NCBI GenBank assembly: GCA_017633195.1
Contig: JAGBPV010000084.1
Span: forward strand, 1 to 21,627
Origin: a bacterium
Lineage (GTDB): Bacteria; Bacillota_I; Bacilli_A; Mycoplasmatales; Mycoplasmoidaceae
Direction: 5' to 3'
DNA: 21,627 bases
Both the position numbers and the translations under genes were made by a program. Numbering within the stretch: the stretch's first letter is position 1; each line of letters begins with the position of its first letter. Shown here in pieces: positions 1 through 10,865 of the stretch. Under the pieces are notes generated by a model. That model saw nothing but the letters and a program-made list of their open reading frames with translations. It did not search any database and was not told the origin of the DNA.

Positions 1-55
1 ATTTTTCATTAAATTTATGTTATGAATAAATATAATTACATTTTAATACAAACAA

Positions 56-61
56 TATAAT
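56..61 (+). promoter_or_regulatory. Possible -10 box for the reductase gene
   Basis: A perfect TATAAT lies 22 bases before the ATG at 84. The best -35 candidate, TTACAT at 36-41, is only 14 bases upstream, which is short. In such AT-rich DNA a chance match is likely, so this is a weak call. Confidence 0.3.
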
Positions 62-83
62 ATAAGTTATATTTATTAAATTT

Positions 84-1058
84 ATGAATTACGATATTTT
101 AGTTATAGGTTGTGGACCTGCTGGGATATGAGCAACTGTTTATGGAATCTTAAATAACAAGAAAATTTGTGTAATTGAAGCAACTAAAGATATTGGTGGA
201 CAACCTTTGTTAATTTATGCTGAAAAAACTGTTGAAGATATTCCTGGATTTATTCATATTAGAGCGGGAGAATATGTTCAAAACCTAATCAAACAATTTG
301 AATATTATAAAGACCAATATACTTTATATTTAGAAACAAGAATTTTAAATTGAATTTGAGATGAAAAAAACATGCAATATATTTGTATGTTATCTAATAA
401 TCAAACCATTAATACTAGATACATTATTTTTGCTACAGGTATTGGAAAATATTTGCCAAAAAAATTGACTAGTTTAAACCAAAATAATCAATTAAAAGAA
501 GTGAATTATATTATTAAAAACTTAAATAAATTTCAAGATAAAAAAATAGTTATTTTTGGTGGAGGAGATAGTGCAATTGATTGAGCTAATTTTTTAATTG
601 AAAATAAAATTTCAAATAAGATTAGTATTGTTCACAGATCCAATAGTTTTAAAGCATTAGAAAAAAATGTTTTAAAACTAGAACAAAATAATATTGAACA
701 ATATTTAAATTATTCACTAAAAGATGGAAATGATTATCAATTATCTTTAATTCATAATGAAAATAAAGATCAAGAAATCATTATTGAATATGATGAAATT
801 ATTTGTATGTATGGAATTGAAGCAAATAATGAAACTGTAGAAGAATTAAAAGTTTTTGATATGAAAGCAAATAAATTCATTACTAATAGAAGTCAACAAA
901 CAAATATCAAAAACATTTATGCTATTGGACAAGCTTGTATTTATGACAATCGAGCAAATTTAATTGTTGTTGCTCAAGCAGAAGCTAGTAATGCAATTAA
1001 AGCAATTAACAATGAAGATATAAAAAGAAAGAAAGAATTATTGAAAAAAGATTTGTAG
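84..1058 (+). CDS. Ferredoxin/flavodoxin-NADP reductase, type 2 (thioredoxin reductase-like)
   Basis: 324-residue FAD/NAD(P)-binding oxidoreductase, probably passing electrons between NADPH and ferredoxin or flavodoxin in the cytoplasm. The FAD dinucleotide motif GCGPAG is at residues 9-14, followed by a GGQP segment. The NAD(P)-binding motif GGGDSA is at 159-164. The CxxC redox pair that thioredoxin reductases carry just before GGGD(T/S)A is absent, which favours the Bacillus YumC-type reductase over TrxB. Length fits that family. In-frame TGA codons encode Trp, for example residue 167 right after the NADP motif. One oddity is that the usual FAD-contacting AAGD motif near the C terminus reads AIGQ (residues 280-283), so the acidic residue is Gln283. 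The ATG at 84 is chosen because the FAD motif begins eight residues later. No clear Shine-Dalgarno site is visible. Confidence 0.9.
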
Positions 1059-1122
1059 TTTATTTAGTTATAAATATCTATAAAACAAAAACTATAATTA
1101 AACTAATAACATAAGCAGAAAT

Positions 1123-2130
1123 ATGAATAAATCAATAGATTTTTTAATATTAACTCATAATAGTAAAAACTATATTGAAAGATTGCTCAATAATATAATT
1201 AATTTGCAAAACTTTGATAATAAAAAACACAAAATTATAATTTTAGATGATAATTCAAGTGATAACACGGTTGAATTAATTAGTAATTTTTTTAAAAATT
1301 ATAAAATTCAAAATTATAAACTAATAAATTTTACTAAGAAATATGGTGTATTTTATAACAGAGTTTTTTTGTTAGAAAATTCAGATAGTGATTATGCTTT
1401 TTTTATTGATGATGATGATTGAGTTGATGATAATATAATCAATCTTTTTGATAAATATTCTACATATGATTATGATTTAATTTACTTAAAACGTATGTTT
1501 TATTTTAAAGAATATGCAGAAAACAGAGAAGAAAAATATGGAATACATGTTGAAAATTTAGACTTCATTAAATTTATGTTCAATAAGCAAACTGAAATGT
1601 ATACAACTGGTATTTTTATACAAAAATCACTAATAAAAAATACATTAAATTATATTAATAAAAAGGATATGCTTGATATTTACATATTTGAAGATATACC
1701 AATAACTTTTTTATTCCTTACACTATCAAAAAAAAGATTTATGATGAATTCTTATTATTTTTATAATAAAACTAACATTGTTTCTCTTTCAACCAAGAAT
1801 AATAAAAATTTTGTTAGACAAAATGCAATAAGAATTATTGATTTTCTCCAAAAAATATTTTATATATTGCCAAATAATTTAAAGAATAATATAGAAATAA
1901 AAAATTTCTTCTTTCTTGTTAAATTATGAATAACATGAATAATACTACAAACTACAACAAATACAATTCAAATAAAAGAAATAAATAAAATAAAAAATAA
2001 ATTTCTTAAAAATGAAAAAATTAGTGACTTTATATTGAGTTACACAAACTATATAACATGATTGATAATTAAACATAAATCTCTATTATATTTATTTTTT
2101 ATTTATAAAAAATACTTTAAGAAAAAATAG
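1123..2130 (+). CDS. Family 2 (GT-A) glycosyltransferase
   Basis: 335 residues. The N-terminal domain is a typical GT2 fold: the first strand reads IDFLILTHNS (residues 5-14), then IIILDDNSSDNT (38-49) with the nucleotide-binding acidic pair, and FFIDDDDW (93-100) where the DxD metal-binding motif is expected. The enzyme should transfer a sugar from a nucleotide donor on the cytoplasmic face of the membrane. The C-terminal part is Lys- and aromatic-rich with no clear transmembrane helix. Three or more in-frame TGA codons (such as at 1420 and 1927) are read as Trp. It is the first gene of a plus-strand glycan run and lies 54 bp before the next gene. The acceptor and sugar cannot be told from sequence. 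Confidence 0.9.
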
Positions 2131-2184
2131 TAAAAATTATTATTTAATTAGTATTATTTTTAAGATTATAATATAAAGTAAATT

Positions 2185-4461
2185 ATGTTGATTGCATTAT
2201 GTAGTTTATTTTCATTAACATCATATAATTCTTTTGTTTACAATAAAACACTTGATAAAGAAAATTCACCTTTTTTATTCATAAGTATACTTTTTTCTTT
2301 ATTTTTTATTGAATTTAATGGTTTGTATGGTTTAAATATTTCATATAATTCTTTTTTTATTTTAGATATTTTTTTCTTAAGCATAGTTTGTACTTTTTTT
2401 TATACATTTTTTTTAAAAAAAATTTATAAAAATAGGAATAATAAAATATTAATAAAAAAATTTATAAATTATTATTTTCAACATTCAGTCTATTTGTTTA
2501 TAATGATTTTTTTTATTTGTTTTTTGCTGTTTTTTCATTTAAATTCAGAATTGGTAAATAGTGATAATATTTTTTATCAAACACTTGCTTCTAATTACAA
2601 TAATAAAAAAAATAATTATTTTGATTCATACATAATAAGTAATAATTATTCATACTTAAGTTATTCAATAGTTGGATATTATTCTTTTTTAGCATCTCTT
2701 GGATTAAAAGAAATATTAATGAGTTATCCATATTTTAATATGTTTTTATATTTCTATTTAATTCTTACTTCAATTTATTATATTAATATAAAGTATATTA
2801 AAAATAATTTAATAAATATTATTCTATTTCTTTGTATCTTTGCATTTATTTTTTTAATATATTTTTATGGATCATATTATTTTGGATATTTATTATATGG
2901 AAACTATACTTCCAGTTTTTTCTTTGGTCTTTTAATGATACCAAGTCTATTTACTTCAAAAAATAAAAAATTTCATTATAAATATATAATTCCTCTCGTT
3001 TTAGTTTCTATGCTTTTTTATAATGAAACAGCATTATTGTGTGGAGTTGTTTATTTTATTACATACTTTATTTTTTTATTATTTATGAAAAGAAAAATAA
3101 AAGGAGTTTTTGTAACACTACCAACACTTTTATGTTTAATATTAAATTTATATTTTTGGATTTGTTATTATTTTTCTACTAAAAAACATATTTCTGAATC
3201 GGAAATAACTATATTTAGATTGATTCCATTTATTGTATATTTAATAGTATTATTATTAATTGTTACTATCTTATTGGATATAATTGTTAGCCTAAGATTA
3301 AAATCTTTAAAAAATATATCATTATTTTATTTAAAAATCAATAATATGTTAACATTGCCAAAAATAAGACTATTGGATAATAATTGATTTTGTTCTTTTA
3401 AAAATAAAATTTTTATTAAAATTTATCAAGTTTTTATTGGAATATTAATAACTGCAATATTTTCTTATTTAATGTTGGGAGATCAAGTAACTAATATCTA
3501 TGATAACTATGATAATTTAATTCGTAATTGAATAATAATTGGCACAATTGTATTTTTTATTCTATTTTATATATCTTTTTTATTCTTGTATAAAAATAAT
3601 TTCTTTAATTTTTATATACTATTGGTTATTGTTTCATATGCAATTTATGCAATTCTTATTAAATTAGATCCATCTGTTTATCACTCTTCTATTTTAGTTA
3701 GATTATTGAACGCAAGTATTTTTATGCAATTAACTCTTAATCCATCGATTGTTTATTTGTATGTAGCTACTATTTTATATACATTTATTGTTATTATCAT
3801 AAATAAACAAATGCAAAAATATAACTTAATTTTTATGAATAAAAATAATCAATTATATAAAAAAATTAGAAATACTAAAATATTTGTATTTTCTATATTG
3901 ACAACTAGTACTATGTTTTGTAGTATTTGTATACCAACTTTTACATATAATAAAAATACATTACTTTCATTCAAAAATATAGAAACTAATTTTTATGGTG
4001 GAGTATCAATTAATACTATTTATGAATTACAAAAATTTAATTTTAATAACCAATTAACTTTTGCAATTATTCCTTTACCAATTATTAATTCAACTTCCAA
4101 ATTTAATATTCAACGTGGTTATTTTATAAATTATTGAAATATCGGATCTTTTTTGAATGCAATAATAGCAAAATATACTATGTCTATACCTGCATTTGTT
4201 AATATAAAAACTAAGCAATATTTTTATACTATTAATAGTGAAAATTGAGAAGAAGATATTTTACCTTTTTACAAGTATATAGTTATAAGATCATTTAATA
4301 AAATGTTTTTAAATTATATTTATGAAATGAATAAAAATAAAATTGCCAATTTTAATTTAATAAAAAATATCAATGATCAAGTTTTCATATTTGATAACAC
4401 AACTTATAATAAAGAACAAAGTAATATTTTTTATTACTATAATAATCATACATTCTTATAA
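2185..4461 (+). CDS. Large polytopic membrane protein, candidate GT-C glycosyltransferase or glycan polymerase
   Basis: 758 residues with about 13-14 hydrophobic helices in roughly the first 590 residues, then a soluble C-terminal region of about 150-180 residues. After the fourth helix comes a polar loop of about 60 residues beginning near residue 120 that contains Glu122 and Asp127 (context SELVNSDNIFYQ). A first large outer loop with acidic residues plus a C-terminal soluble domain is the general plan of GT-C enzymes and some O-antigen polymerases or ligases, but I recognise no specific family. An in-frame stop lies directly before the ATG at 2185, which supports this start. In-frame TGA codons are at 3385, 3529, 4135 and 4246. 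The stop lies 2 bp before the flippase start, so the two are probably co-translated. Gene certain, function inferred from layout and neighbours. Confidence 0.8.
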
Positions 4462-4463
4462 AT

Positions 4464-6191
4464 ATGTATATTCTTAAACAAACCGAATTCAAAAAAAATA
4501 CCAATAAAAAGTTCAATATTAGATTAGTAATTAATAACAGTTTAATAACTTTACTTTTAAAAGTTTTTGTCTTATCTTATGGTATTATAAGAACATTTTT
4601 AATTAATAAATATTTGGGAGTTTCAAGTTTTGGGATATTAAATATTATGATGACATTTACTCCATTAGCACTAATTTTTATATCTGCATCTAATGATTAT
4701 TCAATATTCCGAGTATTAAAAAATAAAAATAGTAACAAAAATATATTAAATAGAATAATAAATGAACAAATTATTGAAATAAGAAAAAGTGGAATTATTT
4801 CATTATTTTTTGTTGGATTATTAATGGTCATGGCATCATTTGTTTTTAAATCTAATTATTTAACAAATTGAATGACAATATTATTTATTGCTTCTAACTC
4901 TATAGACATATTAATGTTTGCTTTTGTAGTTCCTTATACACAATGATATTTAAATGCCAACTATAAGAATTATATTTACGAATTCTTGAATATTCTTTTA
5001 TCAACTTTAGCAAATTTGGCTAGTTTCATTTTAATTAGTTTATTTGGAATTGGTATTATTTACTTTAACAATACTAATCATGAAACAGGTGCACTTTACA
5101 TTTTATTATGTGTAAACTTTTTATTAGGATTTAGAGTTGGTTTATCAACACTAATTTTAAATTTAATGAAAAGGAAATATTTACCATGATTTAAAAAGGA
5201 AAAAATAAAAAATAATTTTTTTAAAAAAAATCAATTATATAGTTATATTTTACGCTCAATTGTAGTTTCAATTGCAGCATCAATTATTCCAATAATTTTG
5301 TTTGTAATTTCTAGTTTTATACCAAATATTTCTACTTTGTCAGGTATTTACTTTTCTTATTGAATATTTTTTTCTGTTTTTGGAATTATACAATCAGTAA
5401 CTGCATCATTAGTTCCGTTCTTAGAAAATAAACTAAATACTAATATTAAAGAAATAAATCATTTAATATTTAGTATTAATTTTTTAATTATTATTTTTCT
5501 AGCTATTTTTTATGTTGGAGTTGTTCCATTTTTTTCACTTATAATAAATAATTATTTAAGTTTTTATTTAATTTTGATTCTATTATTTTCTTTTTCAATC
5601 TTAGCTTTAAATACTATTGATGAAAATTTAATATATTTAGATGGTAGACCTGAAAAATACCTATGATTAACTTTTTTTGAAATAATTATTACATTGATTT
5701 CTGATACGATTGGTTTTTTGATAATTTTTCATGTTCAAACACTTATTCAAAATTCTTTAAATATTCTATTTTGTTTAACAATTAGTGATCTATTGGCAAG
5801 ATTATTTAAACATTTTGCAAATATTTATTATTTATCAAAAATAGTTTATAGATGTAAAACATTTTTATTATTTAAAAATAAATTAATATACTATTTTATT
5901 TATATAATTACTTTTGTTTTTATAGTAATTTTTATGACAAGTAAATTTGCAAATAATATTGAAGCAAAATATACTTTGCCACTACCAGGAATTTTTTCGA
6001 AAAACTTAGAACTAAAGCAGTATATAAATGATGATTTAAAAAACATAAATTGGAGTGGTGTAATATTAATTACATTGTTTGTTGACATTACTTATTTAGC
6101 ATTAATCTGTTATTTAGTTTATATATTTGATAAAAATATGAAAAAAATATTTGATAAATTATTTTTTCATTCTATTCCAAAAATTTATTAA
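4464..6191 (+). CDS. Wzx-like MOP-family polysaccharide flippase
   Basis: 575 residues with roughly 14 predicted membrane helices. The N-terminal helix pair around residues 28-70, ending RTFLINKYLGVSSFGILNIM, resembles the start of Wzx/RfbX-type polysaccharide exporters, where a LGxxxFGxLN stretch follows helix 1. Members flip lipid-linked oligosaccharides across the membrane. The ATG is 2 bp after the stop of the upstream membrane protein, implying translational coupling, and the setting among glycosyltransferase genes supports the role. TGA codons at 4869, 4944, 5187, 5361 and 5664 are read as Trp. The last 20 bp overlap the convergent GT-B gene on the minus strand, and the final codons lie inside a 356-bp repeat. 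The specific substrate is unknown. Confidence 0.85.
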
Positions 6192-7311
6192 AAATTTCTA
6201 ATCATTTTTTTTCAAAAATTTCATAACTTAAATTTTGTTTAAAAAAATTTAATGCCTTTTTACATAATTCGCAATATTCTTCATCTTTTAAATTTAACAA
6301 TGAATTGATTTGATGTGTTGCTTCTTTTATAGTAGCATCTTTTGGAATGAGCAATCTTTTATCATAAGAAGTTAAAAAACTAGCTGAAGTAAAACTATCT
6401 TTTATTATTGCTGGAACACCACATGCTAAAGATTCAACAACACTAAACGGAAATCCTTCATATAAAGAATAATTTATAGAAAACTTATATTTATTAATTG
6501 TTTCATATAAACTATTTGAATTTAAAATTCCTTTATATCAATTTCTTTTTTTTAATATTTCAAAAACTTCTTTACCATATTTTGTTTGGCTTATGGAACC
6601 AAAAAAATCAATTTTATCAATATCATTATTAATTTCTATTAAATTTTTAATATTTTTTTGAATAACTAAACGACCAAAAAATATTATGTTTTTTCTATGC
6701 AGTGTTTTATATTCAATATCTAGAATTTGTTCTTGTTCAGTGCATAATGGTATACAACTAATATTTGAAGAATTTTTATTAAATAACTTAAAATATAATT
6801 CTTTATTGTTTTCATCAAACAAAATTAAGTTTTTATTCTTATTTATTGGACAATTTGCACCAATTAAATTCTTTATAATTCTTTTTGTAAAACTGATAAA
6901 ACCTTTTTCAAATTTCGATTGATAATATTCAAAATTAAAATGTTGGACAAAAAAATAATTATTCCAATTAGCAATTTTTTTGAAATAATAATTTGTTGAA
7001 TTAATAATTAAATCATATTTTTTTTTGTTCAATAACTTCTTTAATCTATATTTTGAATATATTGAAGATAGAATAAAATTAATATAAGTATTTTTTGTTT
7101 TTATATTATTAACATAATATTGATATAATCCATTATACTTTTCATCAAGATTTTTTTTATCACTTGATACACAAGGCAAAAATATATCAATATTTACATT
7201 TCTAAAATATTTTTCTATAATTTGTATTAATTTTTTATTATATGTTTCAATGCCACCTATTTCATTGAATTTATTAACACATATCAAAAGAATATTTTTT
7301 TGTTCTGACAT
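6172..7311 (-). CDS. GT-B (family 4-like) glycosyltransferase, paralog A
   Basis: 379 residues. The N-terminal Rossmann domain starts NILLICVNKFNEIGGIETYN, with the GG(I/V)E/QTYN glycine loop common in GT4 enzymes. FFGRLVIQKNI (near residue 215) marks the domain junction, and the EX7E donor-site motif is E285-GFPFSVV-E293, followed by ACGVPAI. It should transfer a nucleotide-activated sugar on the cytoplasmic side. An in-frame TGA (Trp258, at 6538-6540) marks the border of a C-terminal module almost identical to that of the next gene upstream (7374-8516). The N-terminal 257 residues are only about half identical. The gene is last in the minus-strand run, 62 bp after its paralog's stop, and its 3' end overlaps the flippase gene by 20 bp. 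Confidence 0.92.
6185..6540. repeat. Direct repeat copy 1: shared 3' module of the GT-B genes
   Basis: These 356 bp match 7387-7742 with about six base differences and no gaps (about 98% identity by eye). They cover the last ~118 codons of paralog A minus its final few codons, plus the final codons of the flippase on the other strand. Identity starts abruptly at the Trp258 TGA codon and ends a few codons before the stop. Confidence 0.9.
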
Positions 7312-7338
7312 TAATGATTATTTAATCTGATTAAACAT

Positions 7339-7366
7339 TTTATAATAAATTTTGCATAATTTACAA
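7339..7366 (-). promoter_or_regulatory. Possible promoter for GT-B paralog A
   Basis: On the minus strand TTGTAA (7366-7361) and TATAAA (7344-7339) are separated by 16 bases and end 27 bases before the ATG at 7311. It lies in the 62-bp gap between two same-strand genes. The AT-rich background makes chance matches common. Confidence 0.3.
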
Positions 7367-7373
7367 ATAAGTA

Positions 7374-8516
7374 CTATTTTAAGAAATTATTAAAAATTTC
7401 TAATCATTTTTTTTCAAAAATTTCATAACTTAAATTTTGTTTAAAAAAAATTAATGCCTTTTTACATAATTCATAATATTCTTCATCTTTTAAATTTAAC
7501 AATGAATTGATTTGATGTATTGCTTCTTTTATAGTAGCATCTTTTGGAATGAGCAATCTTTTATCATAAGAAGTTAAAAAACTAGCTGAAGTAAAACTAT
7601 CTTTTATTATTGCTGGAACACCACATGCTAAAGATTCAACAACGCTAAACGAAAATCCTTCATATAAAGAATAATTTATAGAAAACTTATATTTATTAAT
7701 TGTTTCATATAAACTATTTGAATTTAAAATTCCTTTATATCAGTGTTTTTGTACTAATTCTTTAAAAACATCCTGACTATATTTAGTTGAATCACATGAA
7801 CCATAAAAATCAATCTTATTAAGATCATTATTGATATTTATTAATTCCTTAATATTTTTTTGATTAGCAAATCTACCAAAAAAAATGATATCTTTTCTAG
7901 CCAATAAATCTCTTGCACTATTTATATTTGATATATATGTACTACATAAAGAAATACAATTAATATTTACATTATTATTTTTAAATAATTTTTGAAACTG
8001 TTCCTTATTTTTTTCATCGTATAAAATAATATTTTTAGTTTTATTAAAAGGAAATCTTGTACCAAAAATTTTCTTTATTATTATTTTTATAGAAGTTATA
8101 AAAGTTTTTTGTTCTTTAGATAAATATGCATCAAAAGAATTATGTTGTATTAAAAAGTAATTATCTAATCTTGATAGATTATTAAAATAAATTCCTGTAG
8201 AATCAATAATTAAATCATATTTTTTTATATTAAATAGTTCTTTTAGTTTTTTTCTTGCATAAATTGGATAAAACAACATATTAATATAACTGTTATTGCT
8301 AATTATTAAATCATTGTAAAAATATTTATAAATACTGTACTTTTGCTCAGTTTTGCCAAACATTTTATAAGACTTATTGGGTAAAAAAATATCAATATTT
8401 ATATTTTTGAAATAACTTTCAATAATATGTATTAGTATTTTATTATAAGTTTGAACTCCACCAACTGTATTAAATTCATCTTCTACTATTAGAAGAACAT
8501 TTTTACTAAATTTCAT
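7374..8516 (-). CDS. GT-B (family 4-like) glycosyltransferase, paralog B
   Basis: 380 residues. It is a homolog of the downstream gene with the same layout: the N-terminal strand NVLLIVEDEFNTVGGVQTYN, the junction FFGRFANQKNI, and EX7E at E286-GFSFSVV-E294. Its last ~118 codons before the C-terminal tail are nearly identical in DNA to paralog A. The visible coding changes are few, for example Pro to Ser inside EX7E, Thr to Ile, Cys to Tyr and Asn to Ile, read from A to B. The N-terminal 258 residues, which in GT-B enzymes largely bind the acceptor, differ much more. The ATG lies 14 bp after the stop of the preceding gene, so the two are probably one transcript. Sugar and acceptor are unknown. 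Confidence 0.92.
7387..7742. repeat. Direct repeat copy 2: shared 3' module of the GT-B genes
   Basis: Partner of 6185-6540, offset by exactly 1202 bp. It ends at the TGA codon for Trp259 of paralog B. The sequence on the 5' side of that codon is unrelated at base level beyond ordinary paralogy, which makes the edge sharp. Confidence 0.9.
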
Positions 8517-8530
8517 TATCAGTTATAATA

Positions 8531-9634
8531 TTATTTAAAAATTAAACTATTAATTATATTTATTCATTTTTTATGAAATTCTTCTACTCTTAAATGATCT
8601 TTTGCAAATTCAAAAACAGAGTGACACATGTTTTCATATTGTTCGAACGATAAATTATTAATTGTTTCAATTAAATTTTTAGGATTTTTATTAATATCTA
8701 ATTCAAAACCATGTTGATTATTTTTTAAAAAAAAATCTATTGAAGTAATCTTATTTGAACATATTATTGGTGTTGCATTTGCAAAAGCTTCACAAATTAC
8801 AATTGATAATCCCTCATAAAAACTTGATAAAATTAAAAAAGAGTAATTTGAGAATATTTTTGCTATATCATCTCTTTTTACAATACCTTTATACTTATTT
8901 CCCAACTGATTTTTAATGTTTTCATCATTAACATCACCATAAAAATCAATGTTATCAAAGTATTTATTTAAATAAAGAATATTTTTTTGTCTTTGTTCTA
9001 TTCTTCCTAAATATAAAAAATTTTTTTTATATTTATTTTTAACATTAAACTCAAATTGAGATTTTAAATTACTATATGGGATCATTATATAAAAATAATT
9101 TATATAACTTTTTAAATATTTTTTTTCAATATAACCATCATAATATGAAACAATATTTTTTGAGTACAGTATAGGAGTTCTTTGATGAAATAAAAAAAGT
9201 AATGATTTAAAAATCAAAGCCTTTAATTTATCACTAAAATTCTTTAATAAATTTGAATATAAAATGAATTTTGTATCAAAATGTTGGATATAAATATAAT
9301 TATTTTGACTAGAAATTTTTTTAAAATCAATATTTGTGTTATTAATAATTAAATCATATTGATTTTTTTGTAATAATTTATATACTTCTTTTTCAAATAA
9401 AACTCTATATGTAAAATTTCTAAATAATCAACTTTTTTCTAAATATTTTTTCTTGTCAATAACTGTATATCTATTATTTAATAAATCATTAGGTTTATCA
9501 GTTTGTTTGATTAATGCAATTTCATCAACTTGTCAATTTAAATCATTAAAAATTTTTGCAAGTTTAACACAATACACTTCAATACCTGCTACATTTTCAA
9601 TTTGATTTGGAACAATAAATAACACTTTTTTCAT
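8531..9634 (-). CDS. GT-B (family 4-like) glycosyltransferase, paralog C
   Basis: 367 residues, read through TGA codons. It starts MKKVLFIVPNQIENVAGIEV, matching the first strand and glycine loop of paralogs A and B. FLYLGRIEQRQKNI near residue 207 marks the junction, and EX7E is E274-GLSIVIC-E282, followed by AFANATPIIC. It is more diverged than A and B and does not share their repeated DNA module. The ATG at 9634 is 8 bp after the stop of the upstream GT2 gene, and its stop is 14 bp before paralog B, so these genes probably form one operon. The expected role is sugar transfer to a membrane-linked acceptor in the cytoplasm. Confidence 0.9.
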
Positions 9635-9642
9635 AATTCTTT

Positions 9643-10536
9643 CTACTTTGTAATTTTATTTAATTTCCTTAAATAAAGTTTTTTTATTACTAAAAAAGAA
9701 AATGTTAAATAAAGCAAATAATATAGTGATTTATCTTTTTGTGTTAAAAAATTAAATATTTTTTTGTTATGTCTAATTAAGAATAAATTGAATAAATTAA
9801 TAATTTTAATTTTTAAACAAGGTTTTTGTTTTAATACTAAATCAGAAACATAAAATGTAACTTCATAATTATTTATCTTATGATGAATCAAATTTTTTGT
9901 AATATTTCCTTTTTTATAATCATGTATTAGTAATGGTGTATTAGTTAAAACAAAATACTTTGTATAAAAAATATCTTGTAAAAAGAATAGTTCATTATTA
10001 ATGATTCGATTTTGAAATTCATTTGGTATCTTAAAATTTTTATAATATTTTGTACTTATAAAAAATATATGATCTCCAATTAAACCTTTTTTTATGTAAA
10101 ATCCGTGATAAGTATCAATTTGATTCATTTTATTTCCAATGATTTTTAATTCAGAATTACACATATAAAAACAATAAATTTCATAATTTAATTTATTCAT
10201 TTGTTTTAAAACATTTATTCATTCATTATGATTGATAAAGCAATCTTTATCATCTATTAAACATACAAAATTTGTTTTTACATATTGTTTTGCATCAATA
10301 AATGTTCTAACTTTTCCTTTATTTATTGAATTGTGAAGATATGTTACATTATTAAAATCTTTTATTTTTTGTAGTACTAAATCATATTTATAATCTGAAC
10401 AATCATTAATAATAATCATATTTGTTAACTCTAGTAATTCACTATTTTGAATATATGAATCTAGTAATTTAATTAAATTATCTTCATTATTTTTAGTTGA
10501 AATAATAAAGGTCAATTTTTTTTGCATAACCTTCAT
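9643..10536 (-). CDS. Family 2 (GT-A) glycosyltransferase
   Basis: 297 residues once the TGA at 10219-10221 is read as Trp106; the two apparent reading frames on either side of it are one gene. The N terminus KLTFIISTKNNEDN is a typical GT2 first strand, MIIINDCSD (residues 40-48) holds the nucleotide-binding Asp, and CLIDDKDCF (92-100) holds the DxD-like metal site. The C-terminal third is basic with a hydrophobic stretch near residues 270-285, which may attach it to the membrane. It is the first gene of the minus-strand glycosyltransferase run. A second ATG three codons in (10527) is also possible; no strong Shine-Dalgarno site settles the choice. Confidence 0.88.
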
Positions 10537-10653
10537 AAATAATTATATTAATTTAAATATCTATAAATAAAAATATTTAACAAGAAGCTTATTGTATTCT
10601 TATAAAAACTAAATGAAATTGTTTCTTATAGGGATAGGGTAATTAATGTATAT

Positions 10654-10690
10654 AAAAAACCACTTGTATAAAACTACAAAGTGGTTTTTT
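10654..10690. terminator. Bidirectional rho-independent terminator
   Basis: A perfect 12-bp stem AAAAAACCACTT (10654-10665) pairs with AAGTGGTTTTTT (10679-10690). Three more pairs can form inside across a one-base bulge. The A/T tracts give a U run in both directions. On the minus strand it ends the small Asn-rich gene, whose stop is at 10710. Confidence 0.85.
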
Positions 10691-10709
10691 CGTTAATAAA
10701 ATAAATTAA

Positions 10710-10856
10710 TTATTTTTTATATTCTTTATTGTTTGGATTTTTTTGATTAGCATGATTATTTTTATTTGCTTTATTAGCATCATTATTTGGATTATTTTGG
10801 TTTGAATAATCATCTAATTGTTCTTTAGTATGATTTTTACTTGAGCATTTTCCCAT
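10710..10856 (-). CDS. Small Asn-rich conserved-type hypothetical protein
   Basis: 48 residues, beginning MGKCSSKNHTKEQLDDYSNQ and continuing with NxNNPNN and ANxxN motifs; about a third of the residues are Asn. It has no hydrophobic segment and should be a soluble cytoplasmic protein. I recall similar short proteins (H-T-x-x-Q-L-D-x-Y then Asn/Pro repeats) in Firmicutes, without a known function. The reading frame is supported by a strong GGAGG ribosome site nine bases upstream and by a terminator just after the stop. It is a separate transcription unit, divergent from the large repeat protein gene at 11285. Confidence 0.75.
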   Translation of the reverse strand: MGKCSSKNHTKEQLDDYSNQNNPNNDANKANKNNHANQKNPNNKEYKK

Positions 10857-10865
10857 AATTAAAAA

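Noticed and set aside
6686..6922. A plus-strand 78-codon open frame opposite GT-B paralog A.
   Set aside because: Antisense to a clear glycosyltransferase gene; hydrophobic composition is that of reversed Lys/Asn-rich coding DNA.
8731..8739. A run of nine A/T bases in GT-B paralog C as a phase-variation tract.
   Set aside because: Runs of this length are expected in DNA this AT-rich, and the frame is intact.
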